A DNA stretch of 64,000 nucleotides from Algoriphagus boseongensis (GTDB taxonomy: Bacteria; Bacteroidota; Bacteroidia; Cytophagales; Cyclobacteriaceae): the NCBI RefSeq assembly GCF_004362805.1, contig NZ_SNYF01000005.1, forward strand, positions 539,691 through 603,690. The letters run 5' to 3'. Positions 18,180 through 28,367 of the stretch are shown in pieces. The notes beneath the pieces are model-generated. The model ran no database searches and was not told the DNA's origin. It saw only the letters and a program-made list of their open reading frames with translations. The stretch's first letter is position 1; each line of letters begins with the position of its first letter. The position numbers were made by a program, and so were the translations under genes.

Positions 18180-19280
18180 ATGAACCCTAGCACTAGATTT
18201 CTTTTTTTGATTTGGATTGGCTTGTTGTTTCCATTGATTTCAAATGGGCAGAATAAACCTGTACCTAAGCTGATTTGGAAAGTAAATAGAATTGACTTGG
18301 GAACTTTGCTTGAAGAACAAGGATCACCTGAAGTTGAATTTGAATTTACCTATACCCAGGATTCCCTATTCTTTATAGAGGATATTTGGACAGAATGCGG
18401 GTGCACTACCGTGGAGTATCCCAAGGATACCATGGTCGCAGGTCAAAGTGGAAAAATCAAAGTCTCATTTGATCCAACGTCCTCCTCGGGTTTTTTCACC
18501 AAACTCATTGTCGTTAAAGGAAACCTTCAGGGAGTTCAGGATTCCCTGTATTTAGACGGTGTATCAATTCCCTATCCTTCAAATCCTGAGCGAGCATATC
18601 CAGCACGGATGGGTAGCCTTGGGTTTCGGTTGAGAAAAATCAACATGGGGGAAGTTTTTGACAATGAGCCTAAAATCAAGTTTGTTGAATTTTTCAATTT
18701 TGGAACAGAGGTCCTGGAAAAAAATGATTTCCAAGCAGAAACTCCTTCTTATATCCAGATTGAGCAGGTCCAACAAATGATTCGACCTCAGGAAAGAGGT
18801 TTGCTCAAAATCCAGTACGAAAGCAATGCTAGAAAAGGCGATTTGGGTTTCTATGAAGATGCTCTTCCTTTAAAATGGGAGAGTGTTTCTGGAAGTGAGA
18901 TTAACTTGGAAATTATTGCGGACCTTTTTGAATATTTTCCTCCAGTTCAAAAATCTGAACTCAATCAATTGCCTCAATTGTTAATTAGTCAAAAGGAAGT
19001 TGACCTGAAAGAAATCAGTCCCAATTCTCTTGTTCATCGAAAAGTGACTTTATCAAATCCAGGTCGGTCTACCTTGGAAATACGTAAGATTCAGGGGAAC
19101 TGTGAATGCCTGAAAATTGAAGCCCCTAAGCAAAGTTTGGCACCTGGAGAGAGCATAGAACTAATGTTAACCTTTGATCCTGTAGGTAGAAAAGGAATTG
19201 ACCAAAGAAATATTTATATCTTTAGTAATGATCCCGTTAATCCTGTTCAGTTGATTGTGCTGAAGAGTAGGATAGAATAG
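18180..19280 (+). CDS. Secreted DUF1573 domain protein
   Basis: 366 residues from the ATG at 18180; a TTG five codons upstream is less likely. A signal peptide covers about 1-24 (MNPSTRFLFLIWIGLLFPLISNGQ). At least two DUF1573-type Ig-like units are visible, one around ECGCTTVEYPKDTMVAGQSG and one near the C-terminus around CECLKIEAPKQSLAPGES. DUF1573 proteins are abundant in Bacteroidota, are exported and have no fixed function. It is followed within 36 bases by the T9SS beta-helix gene, so the two may be co-expressed. Confidence 0.85.
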   Translation: MNPSTRFLFLIWIGLLFPLISNGQNKPVPKLIWKVNRIDLGTLLEEQGSPEVEFEFTYTQDSLFFIEDIWTECGCTTVEYPKDTMVAGQSGKIKVSFDPTSSSGFFTKLIVVKGNLQGVQDSLYLDGVSIPYPSNPERAYPARMGSLGFRLRKINMGEVFDNEPKIKFVEFFNFGTEVLEKNDFQAETPSYIQIEQVQQMIRPQERGLLKIQYESNARKGDLGFYEDALPLKWESVSGSEINLEIIADLFEYFPPVQKSELNQLPQLLISQKEVDLKEISPNSLVHRKVTLSNPGRSTLEIRKIQGNCECLKIEAPKQSLAPGESIELMLTFDPVGRKGIDQRNIYIFSNDPVNPVQLIVLKSRIE

Positions 19281-19316
19281 ACACTGTATTTTTCTTAACT
19301 ATTTGAAATTCTAAAA

Positions 19317-22300
19317 ATGAATTGGTCTTATAAAACTAAACTTTGGTTGCCAATTTTGTCTTTTTTGGTCATTTGCCTGACATTCAGTAATGCCTTGGCA
19401 GGTAAAAAATATGCCGCTCCAAATGGTTCAGATTCTGCAAACGGACTTTCTGAATCCACTCCTTTAAGTTTGAGTAAAGCCTTCTCATCATCCTCTCCCT
19501 TAGTCCCTGGGGATACTCTTTATTTATTGGACGGAGTTTATGAAGGGAATTTTGTTTTGGATAAAAGTGGGACCGCAGCAAAGCCAATTTACATATTGCC
19601 AAAGAGCGAAGGTAAAGCGATTATTGATGCCGGTAAAAATAGGACTTCTGGAACCGGTATAATAGTCAACGCCTCTAATGTTTGGATTATAGGGATTCAT
19701 GTTACTTCTTCCTCTTTAAATAAAAGAGAAGACTTAGGACAGTCCGTTCCTTATGAATCAGGAATTGTGGTTTTTGGTCCCAATGTAAAACTGATCAATT
19801 GCTGGATTTATGATATTCCAGGTGGTGGCCTAGAACTTTGGAGACCTGCTCTAAATTTGGAGGTCTATGGTTGTGTTATATTTAATAATGGCAGCCAAAG
19901 TTCTACTAGAGGAACTGGACATGGAATGTATATTCAACATGATGAGCCTGATTTTCCAAAAATTATTCGAAATAATTTCGTTTTTCAAAATGCTTCTCAG
20001 GGGATAAATATTTTTACCACTAATCCTCCTAATGGTGGAGTTTTGGTTTTTGAAAATACATCTTTTAATACTGGTGCGATTGCTGATTTTAATGGTTTGC
20101 TCTTCAGGCCTCCTCATAATTTTACCGTGGGGTCTGAGAATAATTTGAGTTTTTCCATCAGGGCCTATGATAATGTTTTCTATTCTGATCTCCAGAATGG
20201 CCGACTTACCAAAGATCAAGTGAGCAATGTAACACTGGGAAGAAACTATCAACCAAATCAAGATTTTCAGTTTTATAATAATACACTTTATGGGGGTGGA
20301 AATCAGGTTGAAATCCAACCATTGGAGACCTTCAGATTTACAGAAAACACCTTTTATAATGTGCATGGAAAGTTTTTTCAATTCCTTACACTACCTCAAT
20401 CCTTGCCTAATACTACTTGGAATTCCAACTTGTATTATCTGCTAAATTCGGATAATTTGGGATTTACTGGCTTGAATTTCACGGATTGGAAGACAAATTC
20501 AGGATTTGATGCTGGAAGTACATTGGCTACTTTGGCACCTTCTTCATCCAAAATTTGGGTAAGAAAAAACAATTACGATTCGAAGAAATTTTACGTCACG
20601 ATCCTAAATTCCGGAGGTTTGGATAATGTGGCTGTCGATTTTTCATCCTACTCGATCTCACCAGGTTCTACTTATGAATTAATCGATATTCAGAACCCAT
20701 TTGAAGAAGAATCCAAAGTTAAAGGTACCTACCAAAGTGGTTCGATCGGTTTTCCGATGAACCGAACTAAGTCATTAGCTCCTAAAGGGAATATGCCTTA
20801 TGCTCCAGTACATACCGAATCTACCTTGGGTACTTTTCAAATTAAATTTTCAAGTCCAATTAATCCGCCGGCTCTGAAGGATACTGTGAAAATTTATCTG
20901 GACGGATCAGGAAAAGGGATAATAACTGCTGAAGCAGTGTCAAAGGATCCTCCCACAAATGACTTCACCTATTCCTATTCCATCGGTCCAGAAGTGAATT
21001 GTCAGCAGTTGGGGATCAGGGATTTAGTAGTGACGACCACTCGAGTACAAAGTGCGACAGTGTTTAAGGATACAATTTCATTGCAGGTTTTGGACACCAT
21101 TGCTCCTACGTTTGATGCGGTAAATGCGGTCTTTATATTTGATCCAACCATAGGAAAAATAAATTACGGAATCCAAGATTTTGATCTTGTGGATTTGTCT
21201 GATAATTGTTCAACATTTTTCAATATTTCGCTTGATGGTCCTGAGATCAATTGTGCTCTTGTAGCTGAAAATCAAGGTTCTTATCCCCGCTGGCCGGTCA
21301 CGATAACTGTTGCTGATCAATCAGGGAATAAGCGAGTGAAGCAAGTGTTTGTGGAGATCGGTAATATAATCGAATCCAAAAAAGTCTCGATTTCTTCCCA
21401 AAAGCCTTTGGATCCCTCAGGCTCCGTACTTCGCTTAGGAGATGAATTGACCTATGAAGTGCTAGGGTGGTATAGAAATGGACAATTGATTCCAAACCAG
21501 AAAGGTAAAGAGTTACCAATTTCAAGCCCTGGAGCCTATTATGCCAAACTTCGATTAGATACCGGATGCGAAGTCGACTCCCGTGTTCTCAATTTTGAAT
21601 TCAATGCCCCGAGCCATAAAGAGTTAGTGGAACTCAATTTAAATGCTTCTGGCAAAGCAAATTTAGGTTTAGAAGATATTTTCTTAGTACCTGTGGATGC
21701 TGCTGATTGGTCTTTGAGTAAAACAGAATTTTCTTGCAGTGAACTTGGTGACCAATCGGTCAAAGTGACTTATAAAAGCCCTCTAAATCAATACAATCCT
21801 TCAAATTCCCAAACAGCTGAATTCTGGGTGAAAATAAAAGTGCAGGACAAACTAGCCCCTTCTGCTGAAATTAAGGAAGCCGGTTATGAGTTTGACCTTT
21901 CTAAGGGTGAACTAGTCTTCAATCCTCAAGATTTCTTAGCAAGTGTTCCTCAAGATAATTGTGGATCAGGGGTTGTTTCGGTCAGCCTTAGTAAAACTAG
22001 TGTGACCTGTGCTGATATCGATTCAGAGCGATTTACCTATTATGTTGATTTGAATTTGATCCTAAAAGACGCATCTGGAAATACTACTACTTATCCTACC
22101 GCAGCTGTATTGAAAATTGTTGAGTCCAAAAAGGTCTCTCTGACAGCTAAAGGTCCTTTGTTTGAAAGGAATTCTGTTGAATTGAGATTAGGAGAAGAGT
22201 TGGATTTTGATGTGTTGGAATGGAGAAAAGATATGGCTCTTTTACCCGGTGAAAAAGGAACTTCAATTTTGGTTACTGAGCCGGGTAGATATGCAGCAGT

Positions 22301-23582
22301 TCTTCAGTTGAAAAATGGGTGTATGGTAACTTCCAAGGCCTTGGAATTAGTTTATTCCGAATTCCCTTTCCCACCTGTAAAACAAGAAGTAATTAAGGAA
22401 CTTAACGCTGATGGCAAAGCTGTTCTGGAGGTAGCTGACTTGTTTGAGAACTGGCCACTGCCCAATACAAGCTTAACTTTTGAGTTGAGTAAGTCCCAAT
22501 TTACCTGTTCTGATTTGGGAATTAATGAAGTTACTCTTTTGATCAAAAATACTACAGGTCAATCTTGGGAAAGAAAAGTCAGCGTTTTGGTAAAGGATAC
22601 CATTAAGCCAACTGTGGCTCCTAAAAACTTGGAATTGAATCTTGATGTGACTAAGGGGAATTTGACCATCACACCTGAAATGGTGACAGAGGTTCTCCGA
22701 GATAACTGTTCTCTTAAATCTGTCACGCTAAGCAAAACCCAACTTACCTGTGAGGATATCGGCAAGGAGATTTCCATTGGAATCCGTGCAGAAGATCAAT
22801 CAGGAAATGTTACTGAATCAGTTTCTAAGATTTTGGTCAAGCGATTGGAGCCTTCCTTAGTCCAAATTACAGGAACCAAGGAGTTTTGTGCTGGGAATAA
22901 GTCGATACTTGAATTAAGCTCTTCCTCAAGTTTTGAGGTAGTTAGATGGAGAAGAAATGGTGTGGAAATTCAAGGTCAAACCGGTAAAACTTTGGAGGTG
23001 TCCGAATCAGGAGTTTATCATGCAGTAATTCGATATCAGGGAGGATGCCTTTCCGAATCGAATTCAATTGAAGTCAAAGTAAATCCAATACCTACCGGTG
23101 AAATCAAAACAGAGGGTAATGTCCTAATCGCTCCAGAAGGCAATTTTACTTACCAATGGTTCAGAAATGGGGAAAAAATTGAAAATGCTACCAATAGGAC
23201 ATTGGCCTTAACCATGATGGGTGAATATACTGTCGAACTTACTAGCCCTGCTGGCTGCAAAGCCAAACTTCCTTCTGTGACCATGACTATTGCTGGATTG
23301 GGAGGTAATTGGGTTAAAAATCCTGAAAATTTAAAGATTTATCCTAATCCAGCCAGTGCATTTGCCTATGTTGAACTACCTGTTGATAAATTAGGGGCTG
23401 GACAATTTGAAATTAAGGTTTATGATTTGGATGGAAAAAGCCTTGAAAACTCCATTCAAATTCTGCAAACTGATTCAAAAACAGCCCAATTGTCAATTTC
23501 TAGCTTGCCTAAAGGGACTTATATTATTTGGGTTGTCGGCTCAAATCAATCTTCCTTTGTCGGAAAGCTAGTTGTTTTATAA
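19317..23582 (+). CDS. T9SS-secreted parallel beta-helix protein
   Basis: 1421 residues. A signal peptide ends near ALA at 28. Residues about 30-400 read as a right-handed parallel beta-helix (GKKYAAPNGSDSANG opening, many Asn-rich turns such as GGGLELWRP and NNFVFQNASQGINIF), the fold of pectate lyases and alginate-type lyases. About 480-1250 are three related beta-sandwich blocks, each holding an SKT/SKTQLTC-type Cys and an SGN turn. The last 80 residues, from LKIYPNPAS to FVGKLVVL, are a type A T9SS sorting domain. It is probably exported to the surface or medium. Catalytic residues are not identifiable by eye; substrate unknown. Confidence 0.85.
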   Translation: MNWSYKTKLWLPILSFLVICLTFSNALAGKKYAAPNGSDSANGLSESTPLSLSKAFSSSSPLVPGDTLYLLDGVYEGNFVLDKSGTAAKPIYILPKSEGKAIIDAGKNRTSGTGIIVNASNVWIIGIHVTSSSLNKREDLGQSVPYESGIVVFGPNVKLINCWIYDIPGGGLELWRPALNLEVYGCVIFNNGSQSSTRGTGHGMYIQHDEPDFPKIIRNNFVFQNASQGINIFTTNPPNGGVLVFENTSFNTGAIADFNGLLFRPPHNFTVGSENNLSFSIRAYDNVFYSDLQNGRLTKDQVSNVTLGRNYQPNQDFQFYNNTLYGGGNQVEIQPLETFRFTENTFYNVHGKFFQFLTLPQSLPNTTWNSNLYYLLNSDNLGFTGLNFTDWKTNSGFDAGSTLATLAPSSSKIWVRKNNYDSKKFYVTILNSGGLDNVAVDFSSYSISPGSTYELIDIQNPFEEESKVKGTYQSGSIGFPMNRTKSLAPKGNMPYAPVHTESTLGTFQIKFSSPINPPALKDTVKIYLDGSGKGIITAEAVSKDPPTNDFTYSYSIGPEVNCQQLGIRDLVVTTTRVQSATVFKDTISLQVLDTIAPTFDAVNAVFIFDPTIGKINYGIQDFDLVDLSDNCSTFFNISLDGPEINCALVAENQGSYPRWPVTITVADQSGNKRVKQVFVEIGNIIESKKVSISSQKPLDPSGSVLRLGDELTYEVLGWYRNGQLIPNQKGKELPISSPGAYYAKLRLDTGCEVDSRVLNFEFNAPSHKELVELNLNASGKANLGLEDIFLVPVDAADWSLSKTEFSCSELGDQSVKVTYKSPLNQYNPSNSQTAEFWVKIKVQDKLAPSAEIKEAGYEFDLSKGELVFNPQDFLASVPQDNCGSGVVSVSLSKTSVTCADIDSERFTYYVDLNLILKDASGNTTTYPTAAVLKIVESKKVSLTAKGPLFERNSVELRLGEELDFDVLEWRKDMALLPGEKGTSILVTEPGRYAAVLQLKNGCMVTSKALELVYSEFPFPPVKQEVIKELNADGKAVLEVADLFENWPLPNTSLTFELSKSQFTCSDLGINEVTLLIKNTTGQSWERKVSVLVKDTIKPTVAPKNLELNLDVTKGNLTITPEMVTEVLRDNCSLKSVTLSKTQLTCEDIGKEISIGIRAEDQSGNVTESVSKILVKRLEPSLVQITGTKEFCAGNKSILELSSSSSFEVVRWRRNGVEIQGQTGKTLEVSESGVYHAVIRYQGGCLSESNSIEVKVNPIPTGEIKTEGNVLIAPEGNFTYQWFRNGEKIENATNRTLALTMMGEYTVELTSPAGCKAKLPSVTMTIAGLGGNWVKNPENLKIYPNPASAFAYVELPVDKLGAGQFEIKVYDLDGKSLENSIQILQTDSKTAQLSISSLPKGTYIIWVVGSNQSSFVGKLVVL

Positions 23583-23585
23583 ATC

Positions 23586-24473
23586 ATGATTATGCTTCAG
23601 AAGAAATCCTATTTAGTATTCGTTTTCATTTTCCTTTTCCTTTTTGCCTTAAACACTTCCTTTGCTCAGTCCATTCCTTTCTATACAGGAAGGATTGCGA
23701 TCAGTTCAGATGGAAATGAGCACGATGAAGATGACTGGGCGGCTACCCCCTTGACTTTGGCCCTTTTGGCTGCAAATGGGCTTCAGGACAAACTGGTAGT
23801 TTATACCTTCAGTGATCATATTTGGGGCTCAGATAAGGAGAAGCCCGGAGCCGCTGCCCAAATGCGGGAAAGTGCATTTATTGGTGCAAAACTGTTTGGC
23901 TTTAAAAAGACAAAATTTATTGAAGCTGTTACTGCACAAAATTTTGCGATTATTGAATTGACCACTCAAATCAATTCGAGCTCAGCAAAAGATCCGCTGA
24001 CCATCATTGCTGCCGGGCCAATGGAAATAGTTGGAACTGCCTTAAATGAAGCGGATTCTACCAAGTTGAAATATGTCCGATTGATTTCTCATTCTACCTG
24101 GAATGATGAGCATGCAGACAAACCCTATGATTGGGAAAAGCACACTGGTTGGACTTGGGAGAAAATAAAAGAGCAATTTGAAAAGCATGGACTTCAGCTA
24201 GACCATATTGCAGATCAAAATGGGGGAGAAGGCTATGATGGATTAAAGGCCAATGTCAGTAAGTACGATTGGCTCAAAAATTCCCCTTCAAAGGATAAAA
24301 AGCCATTCAAGAAAGGAGATTGGGATTGGTTGTATTCAAGATTGGAGGCTGCTCAAAAAGGGGGTGAATTCGATCCTTCTGATGCTGGTATGATCATTTA
24401 TTTATTGACTGGAAAAGACAAAACAGATCCGGAAGATGTTCGAGCTATGATGGAAAATCCGAAAAAGTATTAA
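23586..24473 (+). CDS. Secreted nucleoside-hydrolase-like protein
   Basis: 295 residues with a signal peptide of about 27 residues (ends SFAQ). After it comes a segment reading ISSDGNEHDEDDWAATPLTLALLA, similar in layout to the Asp-rich calcium-binding start of nucleoside hydrolases (DxDxxxDD), and a later AAGPMEIVGTAL stretch that also fits that fold. This layout is known from the Sde182-type nucleoside-hydrolase-like domain. The gene starts three bases after the beta-helix gene, so it is likely co-translated and exported alongside it. The family call is by pattern only; it could be a carbohydrate-related protein of the same fold. Confidence 0.6.
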   Translation: MIMLQKKSYLVFVFIFLFLFALNTSFAQSIPFYTGRIAISSDGNEHDEDDWAATPLTLALLAANGLQDKLVVYTFSDHIWGSDKEKPGAAAQMRESAFIGAKLFGFKKTKFIEAVTAQNFAIIELTTQINSSSAKDPLTIIAAGPMEIVGTALNEADSTKLKYVRLISHSTWNDEHADKPYDWEKHTGWTWEKIKEQFEKHGLQLDHIADQNGGEGYDGLKANVSKYDWLKNSPSKDKKPFKKGDWDWLYSRLEAAQKGGEFDPSDAGMIIYLLTGKDKTDPEDVRAMMENPKKY

Positions 24474-24488
24474 AGGTGTTTCATGAAA

Positions 24489-24513
24489 AAAGCCTCTGAA
24501 TTTCAGAGGCTTT
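24489..24513. terminator. Bidirectional terminator between 24473 and 24520 genes
   Basis: A 12-bp stem (AAAGCCTCTGAA with its complement) with a T tract on the plus side and an A tract on the left serves both convergent genes. Confidence 0.8.
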
Positions 24514-24519
24514 ACTTTT

Positions 24520-25725
24520 TTATTTAAAGGCTTGGATTCCGGTAATTTCATTACCCAAAATGAGTAGGTGAATATCGTGGGTGCCTTCATAGGTGATGAC
24601 AGATTCCAAATTCATCATATGTCTCATGATCGGATATTCTCCTGTGATTCCCATCCCCCCATGAATTTGTCTAGCCTCTCTTGCGATGTTCAGTGCCATG
24701 TCCACGTTGTTTCTTTTAGCCATGGAAATATGAACTGTCTTGGCTTTTCCTTCATTCATCATCTTTCCTACTTTCCATGCTAAAAGCTGAGCTTTCGTGA
24801 TTTCAGTAAGCATTTCAGCTAATTTTTTCTGGACTAATTGAAAGCCTCCAATAGGTTTGCCAAACTGAATTCTTTCCAAGGAATATTTTCTTGCAGACTC
24901 ATAGCAGTCCATTGCAGCGCCAATAGCTCCCCAGGCAATTCCAAATCTAGCGGAGTCCAAACACATCAAAGGAGCACCTAACCCAGACTTTCCAGGTAAA
25001 AGATTTTCCTTTGGAACTTTTACGTTGTCGAAAACCAATTCACCGGTACAGGAAGCCCTTAACGACCATTTATTGTGAGTCTCGGGAGTGGTAAATCCTT
25101 CCATTCCTCTTTCCACAATTAATCCATGAATTCTGCCTTCCTCGTTTTTGGCCCAGACCACTGCGATATCTGCTTTGGGTGAATTGGATATCCACATTTT
25201 AGCCCCATTTAAAAGATAGTGGTCTCCCATATCTTTAAAATTGGTGACCATCCCGCTTGGATTGGATCCATGGTCTGGTTCAGTCAATCCGAAGCAGCCA
25301 AGCATTTCCCCGCTGGCAAGTTTGGGAAGGTATTTATTTCTTTGTTCCTCAGAGCCAAACTTATAGATCGGATACATAACCAAAGAGCCTTGCACAGAAG
25401 CTGTAGATCGCATCCCTGAGTCTCCTCGCTCAATTTCTTGCATGATCAGACCATAGGAAATGTAGTCAAGTCCTCCTCCTCCGTATTGCTCGGGGATTTG
25501 AGGTCCAAAAGCTCCCACATCGCCAAATTTTTTAACGATATCGTAAGGAAAGTAGGCTTTCTGAGCCCAGTCTTCGATGTATGGAGAAATTTCTTTTTTG
25601 ACAAAATCCCGAATTGAACTGCGGATGAGTTTTTGTTCTTCGGTGAGCAGATCGTCTATTTCCAGAAAATCCACTCCTTCAAAAGTGTCCTGCTTTAGAG
25701 ATTTCTGGATTGATACAGCTTCCAT
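24520..25725 (-). CDS. Acyl-CoA dehydrogenase, glutaryl-CoA dehydrogenase type
   Basis: 401 residues of the flavin-dependent acyl-CoA dehydrogenase family. GLTEPDHGSNPSGM lies in the FAD-binding middle domain and the C-terminal TYEGTHDIHLLILG holds the catalytic Glu. The sequence style, including the GTHDIH block and short LLTEEQKLIRSSIRDFVKKEI start, matches glutaryl-CoA dehydrogenase of the lysine/tryptophan breakdown routes. Divergent from kynA; co-regulation through the shared 114-base gap is possible but not shown. Confidence 0.85.
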   Translation of the reverse strand: MEAVSIQKSLKQDTFEGVDFLEIDDLLTEEQKLIRSSIRDFVKKEISPYIEDWAQKAYFPYDIVKKFGDVGAFGPQIPEQYGGGGLDYISYGLIMQEIERGDSGMRSTASVQGSLVMYPIYKFGSEEQRNKYLPKLASGEMLGCFGLTEPDHGSNPSGMVTNFKDMGDHYLLNGAKMWISNSPKADIAVVWAKNEEGRIHGLIVERGMEGFTTPETHNKWSLRASCTGELVFDNVKVPKENLLPGKSGLGAPLMCLDSARFGIAWGAIGAAMDCYESARKYSLERIQFGKPIGGFQLVQKKLAEMLTEITKAQLLAWKVGKMMNEGKAKTVHISMAKRNNVDMALNIAREARQIHGGMGITGEYPIMRHMMNLESVITYEGTHDIHLLILGNEITGIQAFK

Positions 25726-25839
25726 GCTAATTTTGGTTTTATAGTCAGAATATTCAATTTTGTCGAACTAGTATCGACCTTGCCTCGAAATTAAGGAGAA
25801 AGCCTCTTAAAAAACTACCTTTTTGACTAAAAAATCCCC

Positions 25840-26814
25840 ATGCACGAATCTCAATTTGATCCAAAGATTTTAGATAGGATCCACCAACTGCAAGAAAAAT
25901 TCAAAGCTTCAGGCCAAGACATGCTTTCTTATCTGGAAGGGTTACTATATGCAGACTATTTGACTTATTGGGAATACATCAATTTGGATGTTTTGCTTTC
26001 CTTGCAGCAGCCCAAAACAAGCTTCAAAGACGAAAAAATATTTATAATCTATCATCAGATTACTGAACTCTATTTCAAATTGATCATCTCTGAAATGGAA
26101 CAGATTTCAGAAGAAGATCCTTTGAGCGAGGAGTTTTTTAAGACAAGGCTGGAAAGAATCCTGATGTATTTTGACCACCTGATCAGTTCCTTTGCAATGA
26201 TGTGGAAAGGAATGGAGAAGGAGCAGTTTTTGAAATTTAGGATGTCGCTTTTGCCGTCTTCAGGATTTCAAAGTGCCCAGTTTCGAGAAATTGAACTGAT
26301 GGCTACCGACGCATTCAATTTGGTAACGCTCAGCAGAAGGTCCGAATTCGATTATCATAGTCCAGCAGATGATTTGTTTGAAAACTTATACTGGCAGCAA
26401 GGGGCAATCGAATTGGCAAGCGGGGAAAAAACCCTGACTTTAAAGACTTTTGAAAAGAAGTATGGTAAAAAGCTCAAGGAATTAATTGAAGGGTACAGAA
26501 GAAAAAACCTTTGGCAAAAATTTATAGATATCGAAAATCCGTCTCGGGAATTGATTGATCTCATGAAGCAATTTGACCTAAAGGCTAATGTTTTTTGGCC
26601 TTTGGCCCATTACAAATCGGCTGTTCGATATCTGCACCGGGATCCAACAGACATTGCTGCGACTGGTGGTACTAACTGGCAAAAGTATCTTCCCCCGCGT
26701 TTCCAAAAAGTGATCTTCTTTCCTGAACTCTGGACTGAAAAGGAAATGGAAGAGTGGGGTAAAGGATGGGTTGTAAAGGAGATATTTGGAGAAGAAATTC
26801 AGAAAAACGACTAA
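25840..26814 (+). CDS. kynA: Tryptophan 2,3-dioxygenase family protein
   Basis: 324 residues. It oxidises L-tryptophan to N-formylkynurenine with a heme. The block YADYLTYWEYINLDVLLSLQQPKTSFKDEKIFIIYHQITELYFKL has the TDO layout, with the active-site His as His72, and the C-terminal half holds RYLHRDPTDIAATGGTNWQKY and FFPELW, also typical. It is somewhat longer than the 280-residue bacterial TDO. No other kynurenine gene lies nearby. Confidence 0.87.
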   Translation: MHESQFDPKILDRIHQLQEKFKASGQDMLSYLEGLLYADYLTYWEYINLDVLLSLQQPKTSFKDEKIFIIYHQITELYFKLIISEMEQISEEDPLSEEFFKTRLERILMYFDHLISSFAMMWKGMEKEQFLKFRMSLLPSSGFQSAQFREIELMATDAFNLVTLSRRSEFDYHSPADDLFENLYWQQGAIELASGEKTLTLKTFEKKYGKKLKELIEGYRRKNLWQKFIDIENPSRELIDLMKQFDLKANVFWPLAHYKSAVRYLHRDPTDIAATGGTNWQKYLPPRFQKVIFFPELWTEKEMEEWGKGWVVKEIFGEEIQKND

Positions 26815-26820
26815 ATAAAA

Positions 26821-26855
26821 ATCCCGCCAAAACTTAGGTCCTGGCGGGATTTTTA
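26821..26855. terminator. Bidirectional terminator between kynA and ald
   Basis: A 9-bp stem ATCCCGCCA with its complement and a 12-base loop, flanked by an A-rich and a T-rich tract, lies between the two convergent genes. Confidence 0.85.
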
Positions 26856-26873
26856 ATTTTTCAGTCCTCGTGT

Positions 26874-27989
26874 TTAAGCAAGGTATTTTTCTACCATCGC
26901 ATAAGGCATATTGAATGCGTCTGCTACAGCTTTGTATACAATTTCTCCGTTTATCACATTCAAGCCTGGAACAAGGTCAGGGTTTTCCTGAGCTGCCTTT
27001 TTCCAACCCTTGTCAGCCAATTGAATGGCATATGGTAAAGTAGCATTGGTCAGGGCAAGAGTAGAAGTATAAGGAACAGCACCTGGCATGTTGGCCACAC
27101 AGTAGTGAACTACATCATCAATGATAAATGTAGGATTCTCGTGAGTAGTTGGCTTACATGTTTCGATACAACCTCCCTGATCCACAGCCACGTCTACCAA
27201 CACAGTGCCTTTTTTCATGTCCTTCAACATATCTCTGGTGATCAAGTGAGGAGCTTTTGCTCCAGGAATCAATACTGCACCTACGATAAGGTCAGCATGC
27301 TTGATCATTTCACGGATATTATATTCATTAGACATCATGGTCTTTACGTTTGCTGGCATTACATCAGCTAAGTATCTCATTCTGGCAAGAGACACGTCCA
27401 TGATAGTCACGTCCGCTCCTAAACCTGCAGCCATCCAAGCAGCTTGTGTTCCCACGATACCACCACCAAGGATCAAAACCTTAGCAGGCAATACACCCGG
27501 TACTCCACCTAGCAAAATTCCTCTTCCGCCCAAAGGCTTCTCTAGGTAATTAGCACCTTTTTGAATAGCCATTCTTCCAGCTACTTCAGACATTGGAACT
27601 AGGAGTGGTAAGCTTCTATCTGCTTTTTCTACGGTTTCATAAGCCAAACAAACCGCCTTGCTTTCTACCATAGCTTTGGTTAAAGGCTCATAAGAAGCAA
27701 AATGGAAATAGGTGAACAACAGCTGATTTTCTTTAATGAGCTTGTATTCAGGCTCAATTGGTTCTTTCACCTTCATGATCATTTCTGCAATCTCGTAAGT
27801 TGCTTCAATGGTCGGTAGAATCTGGGCACCAGCTGCTTCATACTCAGCATCAGAGAATCCGCTTCCTTCTCCAGCAGATTTCTGTACATATACGGAGTGA
27901 CCTCTTTTGACCAGTTCTTTTGCACCCGCAGGGGTCAAGGCTACCCGATTTTCATTGTTCTTGATTTCCTTAGGAACACCTATTATCAT
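26874..27989 (-). CDS. ald: Alanine dehydrogenase
   Basis: 371 residues, family length. It interconverts L-alanine and pyruvate with NAD. MIIGVPKEIKNNENRVALTP is the standard opening, KVKEPIEPEY carries the substrate Lys region, and LILGGGIVGTQAAWMAAGLGADVTIMD is the Rossmann motif. A -7 element TATCTTTG lies 35 bases upstream of the start. Confidence 0.97.
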   Translation of the reverse strand: MIIGVPKEIKNNENRVALTPAGAKELVKRGHSVYVQKSAGEGSGFSDAEYEAAGAQILPTIEATYEIAEMIMKVKEPIEPEYKLIKENQLLFTYFHFASYEPLTKAMVESKAVCLAYETVEKADRSLPLLVPMSEVAGRMAIQKGANYLEKPLGGRGILLGGVPGVLPAKVLILGGGIVGTQAAWMAAGLGADVTIMDVSLARMRYLADVMPANVKTMMSNEYNIREMIKHADLIVGAVLIPGAKAPHLITRDMLKDMKKGTVLVDVAVDQGGCIETCKPTTHENPTFIIDDVVHYCVANMPGAVPYTSTLALTNATLPYAIQLADKGWKKAAQENPDLVPGLNVINGEIVYKAVADAFNMPYAMVEKYLA

Positions 27990-28023
27990 GGCTCTTTTTG
28001 TTTGGGTTTTTTAATATTCTTCG

Positions 28024-28057
28024 CAAAGATAAAAGGAGATGATTGTTTTTAATCAAA
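28024..28057 (-). promoter_or_regulatory. Promoter of ald
   Basis: On the minus strand TATCTTTG (28031-28024) matches the Bacteroidota -7 consensus, with a TTTG at 28057-28054 about 22 bases upstream. The start codon is 35 bases downstream of the -7 element. Confidence 0.5.
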
Positions 28058-28336
28058 AATAAAAATAGTATTTGGTATTGATTTGGTATAAAGTTTAAAA
28101 TCAAAATATTATTTTTTTTAAAATCTAAATCGTCTAGAAAATTTTAAAATTTCAAGTTTTAAAATTTAAAATTTTGAAAAATTTTTTCTGAAAAAATTAA
28201 AATAATTGCGAAGGTGATTAAATCAATTTGCGGTATAAATATTTGTAAAAATCTAATTTATAGAAATTAAATTTTTTAAAAACTGAATTAAATCAAATTC
28301 ATCAGAATTATTGACTGATATGAATCAAAAATGAAA

Positions 28337-28367
28337 TTTGTACATCAAAGGTTTTTGGTTATTTTTG
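28337..28367 (+). promoter_or_regulatory. Promoter of the E1 dehydrogenase gene
   Basis: TTTG at 28337-28340 and TATTTTTG at 28360-28367 are separated by exactly 19 bases, the textbook Bacteroidota -33/-7 arrangement. It predicts a leader of about 45 bases. Confidence 0.7.

Noticed and set aside
19851..20381. Antisense 176-residue frame inside the beta-helix gene
   Set aside because: Shadow of a long intact coding frame; Ile/Lys-rich with no recognisable domain.
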